Shown here one piece after another: positions 16,906 to 25,601 of a DNA stretch of 64,000 bases. Below the pieces are notes generated by a model that saw only the letters and a program-made list of their open reading frames with translations, did no database searches and was not told the DNA's origin. How positions within the stretch are numbered: position 1 is the stretch's first letter; the number at the start of each line of letters is the position of its first letter. The position numbers were made by a program, and so were the translations under genes. Source of the stretch: Nocardiopsis coralli (GTDB taxonomy: Bacteria; Actinomycetota; Actinomycetes; Streptosporangiales; Streptosporangiaceae); assembly GCF_014892575.1 (NCBI RefSeq), contig NZ_JADBGI010000001.1, positions 124,001 to 188,000 of the forward strand, in the 5' to 3' direction.

Positions 16906-17636
16906 GGGTACCCCTTCCTAGAGATGAACTCCTCCGCCTCCGAGAAGTCCTTGTACGTGTCGAAAGGCAGCCAGAGGCCGTCGTGCTCGACCGCGCTGAC
17001 CTCACCCGCCGAAGCCAGCAACACGATGGTGTCCCGCTCGAGGTCGTCCCTGGTTCCCACCCTGTCAAGGAAGTCAGGTGCACAGACAAAGTAGCCGGCG
17101 GAGACGTGCCCCGGCAGGAGCGGCTTCTCCTCGAAACGGGTCACAGCGCCACGAGGACCGATGGTGAGCTGCCCGAAGCGGGAATGCACCCGTGTGGCCG
17201 CGAGGGTGACCATCGCGTCTGATGACAGGTGGGTTCGCAGAAGACGGTCGAGGTCGAGATCGCTGAGCACGTCGGCGTACCCAAGGAGGAAGTGCCGGTC
17301 TCCGATGTGGGGGCGGGCCTCCAGGAGTCGGACGGATTTGGGCGCATCGGCCTCGCTCTCCACGAACACCAAGCGGGGAGACTTCTCTCGTGTCGCGTCG
17401 GCTACGACCGGCACGGCGAACGCGTCGAGGACGACTTTCTTGATCTCGTCCGCCCCGTAGCCCAGGCACAGAATGAACTCCTCCACGCCAAAGGTGCGGT
17501 AGTAGTCGATGATGTGGAGTAGGAGTGCCCGGCCGTCCGGTAGCGGGCGGAGGGGCTTGGGTCGCTCCTCGCTCTCCGAGCGCAGCCTTAGTCCCAGTCC
17601 TCCGCACAGGAGGACCACCGGAGGTCGCTGCCTCAT
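16887..17636 (-). CDS. Glucose-1-phosphate cytidylyltransferase-like nucleotidyltransferase
   Basis: A protein of 249 residues with the sugar-nucleotidyltransferase signature VVLLCGGLGLRL, the KP region EERPKPLRPL, GYADVLSDLD and a FEEKPLLPGHVSAGYFV block characteristic of RfbF and related enzymes. It makes CDP- (or another NDP-) glucose from glucose 1-phosphate. Assignment as the cytidylyltransferase rests on the adjacent RfbG-like gene. The 4-bp overlap with the carbamoyltransferase gene keeps it in the operon. Confidence 0.82.
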   Translation of the reverse strand: MRQRPPVVLLCGGLGLRLRSESEERPKPLRPLPDGRALLLHIIDYYRTFGVEEFILCLGYGADEIKKVVLDAFAVPVVADATREKSPRLVFVESEADAPKSVRLLEARPHIGDRHFLLGYADVLSDLDLDRLLRTHLSSDAMVTLAATRVHSRFGQLTIGPRGAVTRFEEKPLLPGHVSAGYFVCAPDFLDRVGTRDDLERDTIVLLASAGEVSAVEHDGLWLPFDTYKDFSEAEEFISRKGYPWLMAA

Positions 17637-19282
17637 GCGGGATCTCCCTTGCTCACGATGACGTCACCGAGCACCAACAAGTCCATACGGGTATTGAGGA
17701 AGCAGCGCACCGCATCGGCAGGGGTCTCGACGATCGGCTCGTCCCGGTCGTTGAACGAAGTGTTGAGCAGGACCGGTACCCCTGTCAGATCGCGGAACGC
17801 GGAGAGGAGCTCGCACAGGCGGGGGTTAAGCGACCAGGAAGCGGTCTGGAGCCGCGCGGTTCCGTCCACGTGTGTGACGGCCGGTATGACCGAACGCTTG
17901 TCCTCGAGCACCTGGGGAACCATCAGCATGTAGTACGCGTTGACGTCGGAGTCGAAGTACTCGGTCTGGTGTTTCTCCAGGACTACCGGCGCGAAGGGAC
18001 GGAATGCCTCACGGTGCTTGACCTTCGCGTTAATAAGGTCTTTCATCCCGGCATGGCGGGGATCGCCGAGGATGCTGCGGTTGCCCAGTGCCCGTGGCCC
18101 AGACTCGGACCGACCCTGGAACCAGCCAACCACGGCGCCACCGGCGATCTCCCCAGCGACCCGCTGGTACACGTCATCGGGGCGGACGCTTCTCAGGGGG
18201 GCAGGGGCCTCATGGATCGCCCTGTCGATCTCCTCGTCCGAGTACTCGCAGCCGAGGTAGGGGGAGAACGGACGGTCGGCAGGAATCCATTTTCGATCGC
18301 CCAGGGCGTGATAGCCGTGCAGGGCCGCGCCGAGGCCCGTACCAGCGTCACCGGCTGCGGGAACGACGTGCACCCGCTTGAACGGTGTCCGCTGCAGGAT
18401 CTTGAAGTTCGCGACACTGTTCAAGGCCACTCCGCCGGCCAGGCAGAGGTCGTCTGAACCGGTCCGTGCGTGCAGCCAGTCGGCGAGTTGCACGAGGATG
18501 TGCTCAACGTGGTGCTGGACAGCGTGGGCGAAGTCCGCCCGCACCTGATCTCGTTCCGAGGGTCCTGCGGCATGGCCCAGTTCCTTGCTGACCAGTTCGC
18601 GCAGGCGGATCTGCTGCTCTGTGGACTGCTGGAATCCCCCTTCTGTGACCCGGTAGAGGCCTTCGAACGCCGTGATGTACCGGGGGCTGCCGTACGGGGC
18701 CAGCCCCATTGTCTTTCCCGGTTCACCCATGCCGCCCGGGCCGATGAAGCCGATCAACTTGGACACGGTCTCGTACATCCAACCGACCGAGTCCTCATAG
18801 GGGTCATCCGAACGGTTCTCCCTACGGGTGATTCTCCCGTGCCTACCACCGATGTATTCCAGCCCGTCCGGTCCCCCTGTGTAATGGGAGACCGTCTCCC
18901 CGTACAGGAGCCCGTCCTTCTCGATCGTGCTCCCGACCCCGTCGACGACCATGACTGACGCCTGTTCGAACGGTGATGTGTAGAAGGTGCTGGCAGCGTG
19001 CGCCAGGTGGTGTCCCATCCATTCGACCCTGTCGCGATAGCGCAGGGTGTAGACGGGGTTGATGAAGTCGTTGGCCACGACGACGTCGACGTCGTCGATG
19101 GTGATTCCCGCGTCGGAGAGGACATAGTCCGCCGCGGCACACTGCTGAAGCCGGGGCCCCAGCCCAAAGGCAATCTTCACCCTGCTCAGACGCTCCTCTT
19201 CGACGGAGGAGACGACTTGTCCGTCCTCCACCAGGCAGGCACTGAAGTCGTGGTGGGAGCCGCCCAATCCGAGTACACGCAT
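17633..19282 (-). CDS. Carbamoyltransferase, NodU/CmcH family
   Basis: A protein of 549 residues. The ASKHA N-terminal domain starts RVLGLGGSHHDFSACLVEDG and contains the metal-binding EWMGHHLAHAAS motif. The C-terminal YrdC-like half shows VGWFQGRSESGPRALGNRSI and the closing VLLNTSFND. Such enzymes use carbamoyl phosphate and ATP to carbamoylate a hydroxyl, often on a sugar of an antibiotic. ATG 19282 is preferred over an in-frame upstream start because the family begins with this strand. It lies 25 bp from the carrier protein. The acceptor is unknown, possibly a sugar placed by GT4 or GT8. Confidence 0.92.
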   Translation of the reverse strand: MRVLGLGGSHHDFSACLVEDGQVVSSVEEERLSRVKIAFGLGPRLQQCAAADYVLSDAGITIDDVDVVVANDFINPVYTLRYRDRVEWMGHHLAHAASTFYTSPFEQASVMVVDGVGSTIEKDGLLYGETVSHYTGGPDGLEYIGGRHGRITRRENRSDDPYEDSVGWMYETVSKLIGFIGPGGMGEPGKTMGLAPYGSPRYITAFEGLYRVTEGGFQQSTEQQIRLRELVSKELGHAAGPSERDQVRADFAHAVQHHVEHILVQLADWLHARTGSDDLCLAGGVALNSVANFKILQRTPFKRVHVVPAAGDAGTGLGAALHGYHALGDRKWIPADRPFSPYLGCEYSDEEIDRAIHEAPAPLRSVRPDDVYQRVAGEIAGGAVVGWFQGRSESGPRALGNRSILGDPRHAGMKDLINAKVKHREAFRPFAPVVLEKHQTEYFDSDVNAYYMLMVPQVLEDKRSVIPAVTHVDGTARLQTASWSLNPRLCELLSAFRDLTGVPVLLNTSFNDRDEPIVETPADAVRCFLNTRMDLLVLGDVIVSKGDPA

Positions 19283-19307
19283 GTGTCCGTCCCTTCGGTG
19301 GGCTGCT

Positions 19308-19562
19308 TTATCCACGGTGGTCGAGAACGTAGTCGACCATCTTCTTGACGGAGCTGAACCTCTCCACCGTCAGTTCCTCGTCGGGGATCGTGATGTTGAA
19401 CTCCGATTCCAGCCACACCAAGCTCTCCAGGATGCCCAGGGAATCGAAGCCCGCGAACTCACGCAGGTCCTTGTCCTCGGACACCTCCTGGTCGCGCAGT
19501 TCGGGGATGGTCGTGGCGAGGTGCTTCGACACCGACTCGGAGATCTGCTTGCGGTCGTTCAT
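19308..19562 (-). CDS. Stand-alone acyl/peptidyl carrier protein
   Basis: A protein of 84 residues, four-helix carrier pattern, with the phosphopantetheine attachment Ser 41 in GFDSLGILE and an acidic helix II (SLVWLESEFNITIPDEELT). ATG 19562 overlaps the GT8 stop. It is the only carrier protein within the minus-strand operon and so the most likely substrate of the aminoacyl ligase at 10233-10976 or the adenylating enzyme at 11550-12902. Confidence 0.9.
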   Translation of the reverse strand: MNDRKQISESVSKHLATTIPELRDQEVSEDKDLREFAGFDSLGILESLVWLESEFNITIPDEELTVERFSSVKKMVDYVLDHRG

Positions 19563-20470
19563 TGCGTACCCTTCGTGAGCTGTTCGCGGGGGGTTCCGTC
19601 CGCTGAGAGGACGGGGTCGAGGTATTCGTGGTAGAGGGAGGAGGCACGGCCGGACGGGAGGAGGCCCATCCAGGGTTTGGCCGGGGAGGCGTAGTGGAGG
19701 ACACGCGCGCCGACCTCCGCGTCGAGCAGCCGTCCCATGGGCATGAGGTCCTCCGCGGTGTACCTGACCCAGGGGGTCCGGTTGAGAGCGGAGAAGGGGA
19801 AAGCGTTCCACTCGGCGGGAAAGCGCTCCCAACGGTCGTCAGCTGCCCAGTTCAAGGCGTCCTGGTCCCAGAGCCGAATGTGCTGGGGGTATTCTTCGAC
19901 AAAAACGAACCCCCGCTCGAAGAAGCCTTCTTCGCGGCTGCGGTCCAGGTCGATAAGCATGAGACCGGAATTGAAGTACTCGCGGTCACCAGGGATGCCC
20001 AGCTCTACCCAGCCCGGCATCGCCTTGCCGAATCGGTAAGCCGGATTGACGGGATCACGTACGGCGCCGATGCACGATCCACGCAGATCGGTGTCCAGGA
20101 CCTCCCGGAGGTCACCCAGCACCAGGAGGTCGGAGTCGAGGTAGAGCACACGTCCCACCTCAGGCAGGACCCGGGGTAGCAGCATGCGCAGATAATTCGC
20201 GTGCGCGCCACCGAAGGCGACGGGGTACTCCATGACCGGCAGGTGGACGTGATGGAACCGAACGCAGATCCCCAACCTGGCAGCGTGGCCGGTCAGGCGA
20301 CGCAGGGACGCCCCTGATAGTCCGGTGTGCAGGACCCTAACATCAAGCGCGGGGACCAGGTCGGGGGCGCAGTCCCGGAGAGACTGCCACGCCACCGTCA
20401 GCGGGAGGCAGTAGTTCTCGTCGACGGCGAAGGCGACAGTCGTGGTCGATGGGCGTGCGAAGGAGTTCAT
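19559..20470 (-). CDS. GT8-family glycosyltransferase
   Basis: A GT-A fold enzyme of 303 residues. It has VAFAVDENYCLPLTVAWQSL at the N-terminus, the metal-binding DxD in VLYLDSDLLVLGD, EYFNSGLMLIDLD in the middle and the GT8 HxxGxxKPW-type motif as LHYASPAKPWMG. GT8 enzymes use UDP-glucose, UDP-galactose or UDP-xylose with retention. The UDP-xylose-synthase-like gene upstream makes a pentosyl donor attractive. The pairing is inferred. Confidence 0.9.
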   Translation of the reverse strand: MNSFARPSTTTVAFAVDENYCLPLTVAWQSLRDCAPDLVPALDVRVLHTGLSGASLRRLTGHAARLGICVRFHHVHLPVMEYPVAFGGAHANYLRMLLPRVLPEVGRVLYLDSDLLVLGDLREVLDTDLRGSCIGAVRDPVNPAYRFGKAMPGWVELGIPGDREYFNSGLMLIDLDRSREEGFFERGFVFVEEYPQHIRLWDQDALNWAADDRWERFPAEWNAFPFSALNRTPWVRYTAEDLMPMGRLLDAEVGARVLHYASPAKPWMGLLPSGRASSLYHEYLDPVLSADGTPREQLTKGTQ

Positions 20471-20510
20471 GGAGGCCCCACCCCCTTCTCATTCATGGCT
20501 GACCGTGTGC

Positions 20511-21494
20511 TCATGCCTTGAGCACCGGTCCCTGCGCTCTGTCTTGGCCTTCCTCACGGCGCACAGAAACCGCCCACCTGACGATGCGCTCCAAGCCGTC
20601 CTCCAACATCACCTCCGGTTCCCATCCCAGCTGCCGCCGGGCGCGGGTGATGTCGGGGACCCGTCGGCTCGGGTCATTGACCGAGCGGTCGATGAAGTCG
20701 ACCGGAGAGTCGGACCCGCACACGTCGCGCACGCGCCGAGCAAGGTCAAGGACGGTGATCTCCTCTGGGTTCCCGAGGTTGACCGGACCAGTACCGCCAC
20801 GGTGAAGCATGCGCGCGATCCCCTCCACCAGATCGTCCACGTAGCACAGAGATCTGGTCTGGGTTCCATCGCCGGCCACGGTGAGCGGAGCGCGCTCCAA
20901 GCTCTGCCTGACGAAGGTCGGTACGGCTCGGCCGTCGTAGGGGCGCATACGCGGCCCGTAGGTGTTGAAGATGCGAACGATGGATGTCGCGACGCCGCGT
21001 TCTCGACGGTAGGCCATGGTCAGTGCTTCGGAGAATCGTTTCGCCTCGTCATAGACGGATCGCGGGCCAGTCGGACTGACATGCCCCACGTATCCCTCGT
21101 GCTGCGGGTGCACCTGCGGATCCCCGTACACCTCGCTGGTGGAGGCGAGCAAGAAGCGGGCTCCCGTCCTGTACGCCAGATCGAGCGCGTTGCGGGTGCC
21201 GACGGAACCTACCTCCAAGGTCTGCAGAGGAAGACGCAGGTAGTCGACAGGGCTGGCCGGTGAGGCCAGGTGAAGGATCGCGTCTACCTCGCCGGAGACC
21301 TGCAGGACCCGCACCATGTCGTGTTCGAGAAAGTGGAACTTCGGTTCGTTCTCCAGGCACTCGAGGTTCTCCCGGTCTCCGGTACTCAGGTTGTCCGCGC
21401 AGAGCACCTCGTATCCGTCGGCAACCAGTCGTTCGCACAGGTGCGACCCGATGAACCCAGCTCCACCGGTAACGATCACGCGCGAGCCGCTCAT
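20511..21494 (-). CDS. UDP-glucuronate decarboxylase/UDP-xylose synthase-like SDR
   Basis: A protein of 327 residues. The NAD-binding TGGAGFIGSHLCERL start, LHLASPASPVDYLRLPLQTL and ASTSEVYGDPQVHPQ are close to UDP-glucuronate decarboxylases. The catalytic Tyr/Lys pair is in SVYDEAKR, and RIFNTYGPRM follows. It likely makes UDP-xylose or a related 4-keto pentose from UDP-glucuronate. No UDP-glucose dehydrogenase is present here, so the substrate would come from elsewhere. ATG 21494 overlaps the stop of the next upstream gene. A gap of 40 bp separates it from GT8. Confidence 0.85.
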   Translation of the reverse strand: MSGSRVIVTGGAGFIGSHLCERLVADGYEVLCADNLSTGDRENLECLENEPKFHFLEHDMVRVLQVSGEVDAILHLASPASPVDYLRLPLQTLEVGSVGTRNALDLAYRTGARFLLASTSEVYGDPQVHPQHEGYVGHVSPTGPRSVYDEAKRFSEALTMAYRRERGVATSIVRIFNTYGPRMRPYDGRAVPTFVRQSLERAPLTVAGDGTQTRSLCYVDDLVEGIARMLHRGGTGPVNLGNPEEITVLDLARRVRDVCGSDSPVDFIDRSVNDPSRRVPDITRARRQLGWEPEVMLEDGLERIVRWAVSVRREEGQDRAQGPVLKA

Positions 21495-22471
21495 TCGACC
21501 CCCATGAGAGCGGAGGATCGTTCGGCCGATGTCAGGCGGGCGACCACCGGAGCGAACACCTCGGCCTGGTTCGCTGGAATGACCCAATAGGTGATCCCGA
21601 ACCGTTCCCGACGTTCGAGAAGGGTGTCGCAGATCTGTTCCACGGAACCGACAACGGCCAGCGGGGATTCCAGGGCCTCCTCGGGCGGGAGGCCGAACAT
21701 AGGTGACAGGACCCTTCGTGCATACCGGTCGCGCTGTTCGGTGACCGCAGCTGCGAAGGCCAGGCACTGGAGTTCCGGTGGTGAAACGCAGGCAGCTGTG
21801 AGTTCTCGGATTAGTCGTACACGTTCGTCGAAGCGATCCGCTGTCGCCGAGGCTCCGAAGCGCGTGTCCTTGCCCCCGGAGGACAGGACCGCCCCGATGT
21901 TGATGATCGAGGCGTGGCGCGCCGCCACCCCGAGTACGCGTTCCCCGCCGCCACCGATGGTCAGGGGCGCTTTGTCCTGGACAGGCTGCGGCCTTCCGAC
22001 TGCTCCGTCGATTTGCAGGTGACGTCCGCGGAGACTCGCCGCAGACTCCTCCCACAGCCGAGTGAAGACCTCGGCGCTCTCCTCGAGCAAGTCGATGCGT
22101 TCACGGGGCGGTGCCATCTTCACACCCGCGCGAAGGTAGTCCTGGACGTACCAGCCCGCTCCTAGGCCAACCTCCGTCCTACCGCCGGACACAATATCCA
22201 GCGTCGCCATCTCTTTGTAGAGGAGGGGTACTGACCTCAGCCCGGCCGCGAGCATCAGGGTGCCCAGACGCAGGTGCGAGGTGTGCTCCGCGGCGACAGC
22301 CAGAGAGACCAGTGGTCCCCAGTCCTTGTCCTGATGGTCGGGGAAGAGCAGCGAGGAATAACCGAGCGACTCGACCAGCCGCGCCGTGCGGCGCCAACCC
22401 TGGGCGTCGACCGCGCCAGCTGCGAGAACGCCAAAGCGGAAGGGGCGCGGCCCGGGTGGAACATTTGGCAT
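21491..22471 (-). CDS. LLM-class F420-dependent oxidoreductase
   Basis: A luciferase-like TIM-barrel protein of 326 residues. It begins PFRFGVLAAGAVDAQGWRR with SLGYSSLLFPDHQ and has the RLGTLMLAAGLRSVPLLYKE and GRTEVGLGAGWYVQDY blocks of the TIGR03621-like actinobacterial F420 subgroup. Expected cofactor is F420 (or FMN). It would reduce or oxidise a pathway intermediate. Substrate unknown. It sits 37 bp from the nitrilase-fold gene and overlaps the next gene. Confidence 0.88.
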   Translation of the reverse strand: MPNVPPGPRPFRFGVLAAGAVDAQGWRRTARLVESLGYSSLLFPDHQDKDWGPLVSLAVAAEHTSHLRLGTLMLAAGLRSVPLLYKEMATLDIVSGGRTEVGLGAGWYVQDYLRAGVKMAPPRERIDLLEESAEVFTRLWEESAASLRGRHLQIDGAVGRPQPVQDKAPLTIGGGGERVLGVAARHASIINIGAVLSSGGKDTRFGASATADRFDERVRLIRELTAACVSPPELQCLAFAAAVTEQRDRYARRVLSPMFGLPPEEALESPLAVVGSVEQICDTLLERRERFGITYWVIPANQAEVFAPVVARLTSAERSSALMGVE

Positions 22472-22508
22472 GGTGTGGTCCTTCAGAAAGAAGTGAGGGG
22501 GTCTGGAG

Positions 22509-23345
22509 TCATGACTGTTCGGTCAACCTCGAGTAGGCGCTCGGGTGCCTGGTGCCCGGCCCCCAGATCTGAGCGGACCGGTACTTCCGTAGCAGCCGCA
22601 GGTCCAGGTCGGCCAGGACCAGGCCCGGCCGGTGATCGGCCTCCACTAGACGATGGTCACGCGGCCTACCGTCGCGGAACGCCATTCCGTCGAAAACGCA
22701 GGACCGGCCGTTCATCCGTGGAGCCGGGTAGTTCGCCATGGCGTGGACGGCCATGTTCTCGAATGCCCTCGCCCGGTACTGGCCCACGCGGTCGTCACAG
22801 AGCAGGCATGCGTTGGGGGTCACGACCAGCTCGGCTCCTCCGAGTGCAAGGCTCCTGGCCGACTCGGGGAACTCCCTGTCGAAGCAGATCATCATGCCCA
22901 CGTCGACATGCTCTGTGCCGGTGTCCAGGCGCACCACGTCGAATTCCTCACCAGCCGTAAGCCCGGCTTCCCAGGTGAAATCGCAGGTGTGCACCTTGTT
23001 GTAGGTGAGCAGGTCGCGACCCCGGCGATCGATGAGGGTGGCCGCGTTGCCCAGGCCGTTCACGCCATCCCGGAGATACGTGACCACGACGGCCATGTCG
23101 TTCTCACGCGCGGCCCCGCGGAACGCCTCCAACCACTGCGAGCCGGGGCCGATCGCAAGGTTCTCCCAAACGAAGCGCGCGTCCGGGGCCCGAGGCGGCG
23201 TCCCGTAGCCGGTACTCCACATCTCGGGGAAGACCAGCAGGTCCGCGCCCTCCGCCGCGGCCTCACGGCAGATGTCCAAGCCTCGGTGAAGATTGCTGTC
23301 AGGGTCGTTCACGACTGCGCGATACTGCGCCAGAGCGATCCTCAT
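22509..23345 (-). CDS. Nitrilase-superfamily carbon-nitrogen hydrolase
   Basis: A protein of 278 residues with the Glu-Lys-Cys triad visible: Glu in LVFPEMWSTGY, Lys in TYNKVHTCDF and nucleophile Cys in MMICFDREFPESAR. It resembles N-carbamoylputrescine amidases and omega-amidases more than true nitrilases. It would hydrolyse an amide or carbamoyl group, or run in reverse as an amide-forming transferase. ATG 23345 lies within the stop of the preceding gene and gives the normal MRIALAQ start. Confidence 0.88.
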   Translation of the reverse strand: MRIALAQYRAVVNDPDSNLHRGLDICREAAAEGADLLVFPEMWSTGYGTPPRAPDARFVWENLAIGPGSQWLEAFRGAARENDMAVVVTYLRDGVNGLGNAATLIDRRGRDLLTYNKVHTCDFTWEAGLTAGEEFDVVRLDTGTEHVDVGMMICFDREFPESARSLALGGAELVVTPNACLLCDDRVGQYRARAFENMAVHAMANYPAPRMNGRSCVFDGMAFRDGRPRDHRLVEADHRPGLVLADLDLRLLRKYRSAQIWGPGTRHPSAYSRLTEQS

Positions 23346-24421
23346 ATGTGCTCGCCACGGCGGGGGTCCGGAACAACGGAGGAGAGTCCGGGCGGGTTCG
23401 GGACGCGAACGCGCCGTCCGGTCCGGGCGGAATCGATGGCCGCGTGCACCATGGCGAGGGTGCCGAGGTTGTTCGAGCACTCCCCCCAGGGCGTTCTACC
23501 CGTGCGAAGGGCGCGGATGAAATCCGCGAGAACCCCCCTAATACCGTCCCCGGACCGGCTCGGTTCCGGGAGCACGACGTGCTCGGGTGCGGACGGGGAG
23601 AGCCGTACCGGTGGTCCCTCCCCGTCCCACAGGGCACTACCGTGCGCTCCGCTGACACGCCACTCGCCGTCCCACGAAGTCATGTCACCGGGAGCGGACC
23701 AACTCCCGTTGTAGACGAACCGGCCACCACCGTCCATCTCGAACACACAGGTAGCCGACCCTCCGGAGGAATACCGACTCCATGACGGACCGTACTCCTC
23801 GCAGTACACATGGGTGGCCTGCTTCCCCGTAAGGTAACGCACGGCGTCGACCGTGTGGACCATCATGTCCACGAGCAGCGGGTGGGCCATCTCCGTTCGG
23901 AACCCGTCGAAGGCCTCGTCTCGCAGGAAGTTCACCACAATGACGGCCGGAGGTCCGATGGCACGGACATGAGCGCGCAGTGAGGACAGGTGGGGCTCGT
24001 AGGTACGACTCTGCGCCACCATGAACAGTTGACGGGCGTCACGGGCGAGCACAACCAGCTCCTCGGCTTCCTCCAGGGAGGCGGCCATCGGCTTCTCGCC
24101 CAGTACCGGAAGGCCAGCCCCCAGGGCTCGGGCGGTGACAGGGAAATGGGCATCCGGGGGGGTCACATTGACCACCCCGTCGACGCGGCCGATCTGCGGG
24201 GTTCGCAGTAGTGCGTCCAGGGACTCAGCCACAGGAACCTCGCCGGCCCGAGTTCGGATCACCGACCACCGCGCCCTCTTGACCTCGGTGTCAACCACCC
24301 CCGCCAGCTCGGTCTCGTCCGAGGCCAGTACGGCTCGCATCCATTCGAGACCCATGGCCCCGGATCCGACGACCACCATACGAAGGACGGGCCCTTCAAC
24401 GGTCCGGAACTCGGTCTCCAC
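23342..24421 (-). CDS. Gfo/Idh/MocA-family oxidoreductase
   Basis: A protein of 359 residues from GTG 24421, which has AAAGAGG just upstream. The Rossmann motif is MVVVGSGAMG. The conserved E-K-P is in VLGEKPMAASLEEAEELV and a catalytic-domain HxxD is in DMMVHTVDAVRYL. It should oxidise or reduce a sugar (or inositol) hydroxyl with NAD(P). It is the first gene of the 15-gene minus-strand operon. No promoter was identified with confidence upstream. Confidence 0.88.
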   Translation of the reverse strand: METEFRTVEGPVLRMVVVGSGAMGLEWMRAVLASDETELAGVVDTEVKRARWSVIRTRAGEVPVAESLDALLRTPQIGRVDGVVNVTPPDAHFPVTARALGAGLPVLGEKPMAASLEEAEELVVLARDARQLFMVAQSRTYEPHLSSLRAHVRAIGPPAVIVVNFLRDEAFDGFRTEMAHPLLVDMMVHTVDAVRYLTGKQATHVYCEEYGPSWSRYSSGGSATCVFEMDGGGRFVYNGSWSAPGDMTSWDGEWRVSGAHGSALWDGEGPPVRLSPSAPEHVVLPEPSRSGDGIRGVLADFIRALRTGRTPWGECSNNLGTLAMVHAAIDSARTGRRVRVPNPPGLSSVVPDPRRGEHI

Positions 24422-25400
24422 GCTACCTCTTTCCACTGGGCCAGCTCCACGCCCGCCATTCGATGGAGGCGGACGACAGGCACCGGAACACAACTGACCA
24501 ATCGGTTACTGATGAACACCCCATCGAAGATTCCGAGGCCAGCGAATACGTCTTCATCATCGAAAAAATAGCGAACAACTTATCTGCGGCCATGAGGGCG
24601 AAACAACAGGCCCCATGGCCCATAGCAGAAGGAAGTATTCAATGATTCAGCAAAGAGTGTCAAGACCCTACAAGTCACCTTAAGTCGCGGGGACGGGTGC
24701 AACCTGGAAAGCAAATCCTGAACCATCCACCAGACCCCGACACGGGGAAGACTACAGCTTACGAACACAAAAAGAGCCACGCAAGCCGGACAGTCGGATG
24801 CACAGAACTCGGAGAACTACCTGTTCAGGCATCCGAGAGCTGCGGATCGCCGACTCGGACGTGGCCACAAGCGGCCATCGGGTTTCCCCCAGCCCGCCCT
24901 GGGGCAAGCGCGCGACATCCTCGAAAACCTGTTGTTGCTTCGGTTCGATAGACAGATTCCCGCTTTCGGGTATTTTGTCATCGAACGAGGAGATTGCAGT
25001 GCCCAAGACCCGCCCCGCGGGTCGGGCCAGACGGCCGGAGATGGTGTGGATGAGGTCGTTCAGCCGGTGGGGCCGGCGCTGGGCCGCTACGCTGATGTCA
25101 GCGGCCACCGCCGGGGTTTTCGTTGTCTTCCCAACCATCGATGATCACGCGGTGGCCGTCTGTGTGTCCGGCGAATGCGCAGATCAAGGGCTGTCGTGCT
25201 GCCATCTCCGGCAAACGGTTCCAGGTCAGGGCAACCGGATCTACAACTGGAGCACAAGGAGCCACGGGTCGACCAAGGAGTTGTGGACACACCGGATGGC
25301 ACTCACGGAGACAAACCCCAACAAGAGTCATAACAGCCATGTGAAAACTGTGAAACTCCTGATGGGGCACTCCCAGAGCAACTAGATCCACCACATGGAC
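24422..25400. other. Long divergent intergenic region with decayed reading frames
   Basis: About 1 kb separates the minus-strand operon from the + strand exporter operon. It is less GC-biased than its surroundings and has several short open frames on both strands, none with a good ribosome site or recognised domain. It probably carries the promoter of the minus-strand operon and relics of one or more lost genes. No regulator gene is visible. Confidence 0.4.
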
Positions 25401-25430
25401 TTGACACTAAACCGGATCCTGAGCTAGGTT
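25401..25430 (+). promoter_or_regulatory. Sigma-70-type promoter for the exporter operon
   Basis: TTGACA at 25401-25406 and TAGGTT at 25425-25430 with an 18-bp spacer match actinobacterial housekeeping promoters. Transcription would begin near 25437, leaving a leader of about 165 nt before the first exporter gene. Location in front of the co-oriented + strand genes supports it. Confidence 0.55.
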
Positions 25431-25601
25431 CCAGATCGCTGATTCATTGCGGCGTGGGCATGTTCCGCCTGCTTTCTTTTAAGGGTTCCGACAGTCACAT
25501 GAAGAAATCCATTTCTCAGAGAAGACCCGCCGCAAGAAAGGCTGGTGCCTAAGGTGCAGTTGCCCGAGTCCAGAGAGGAACGCCCTGGGAAGAGCAACCC
25601 G

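Noticed and set aside
24463..24645. A 60-codon frame that could be read as a short precursor peptide
   Set aside because: No good ribosome site, no core/leader pattern and no RiPP maturation enzyme linked to it.
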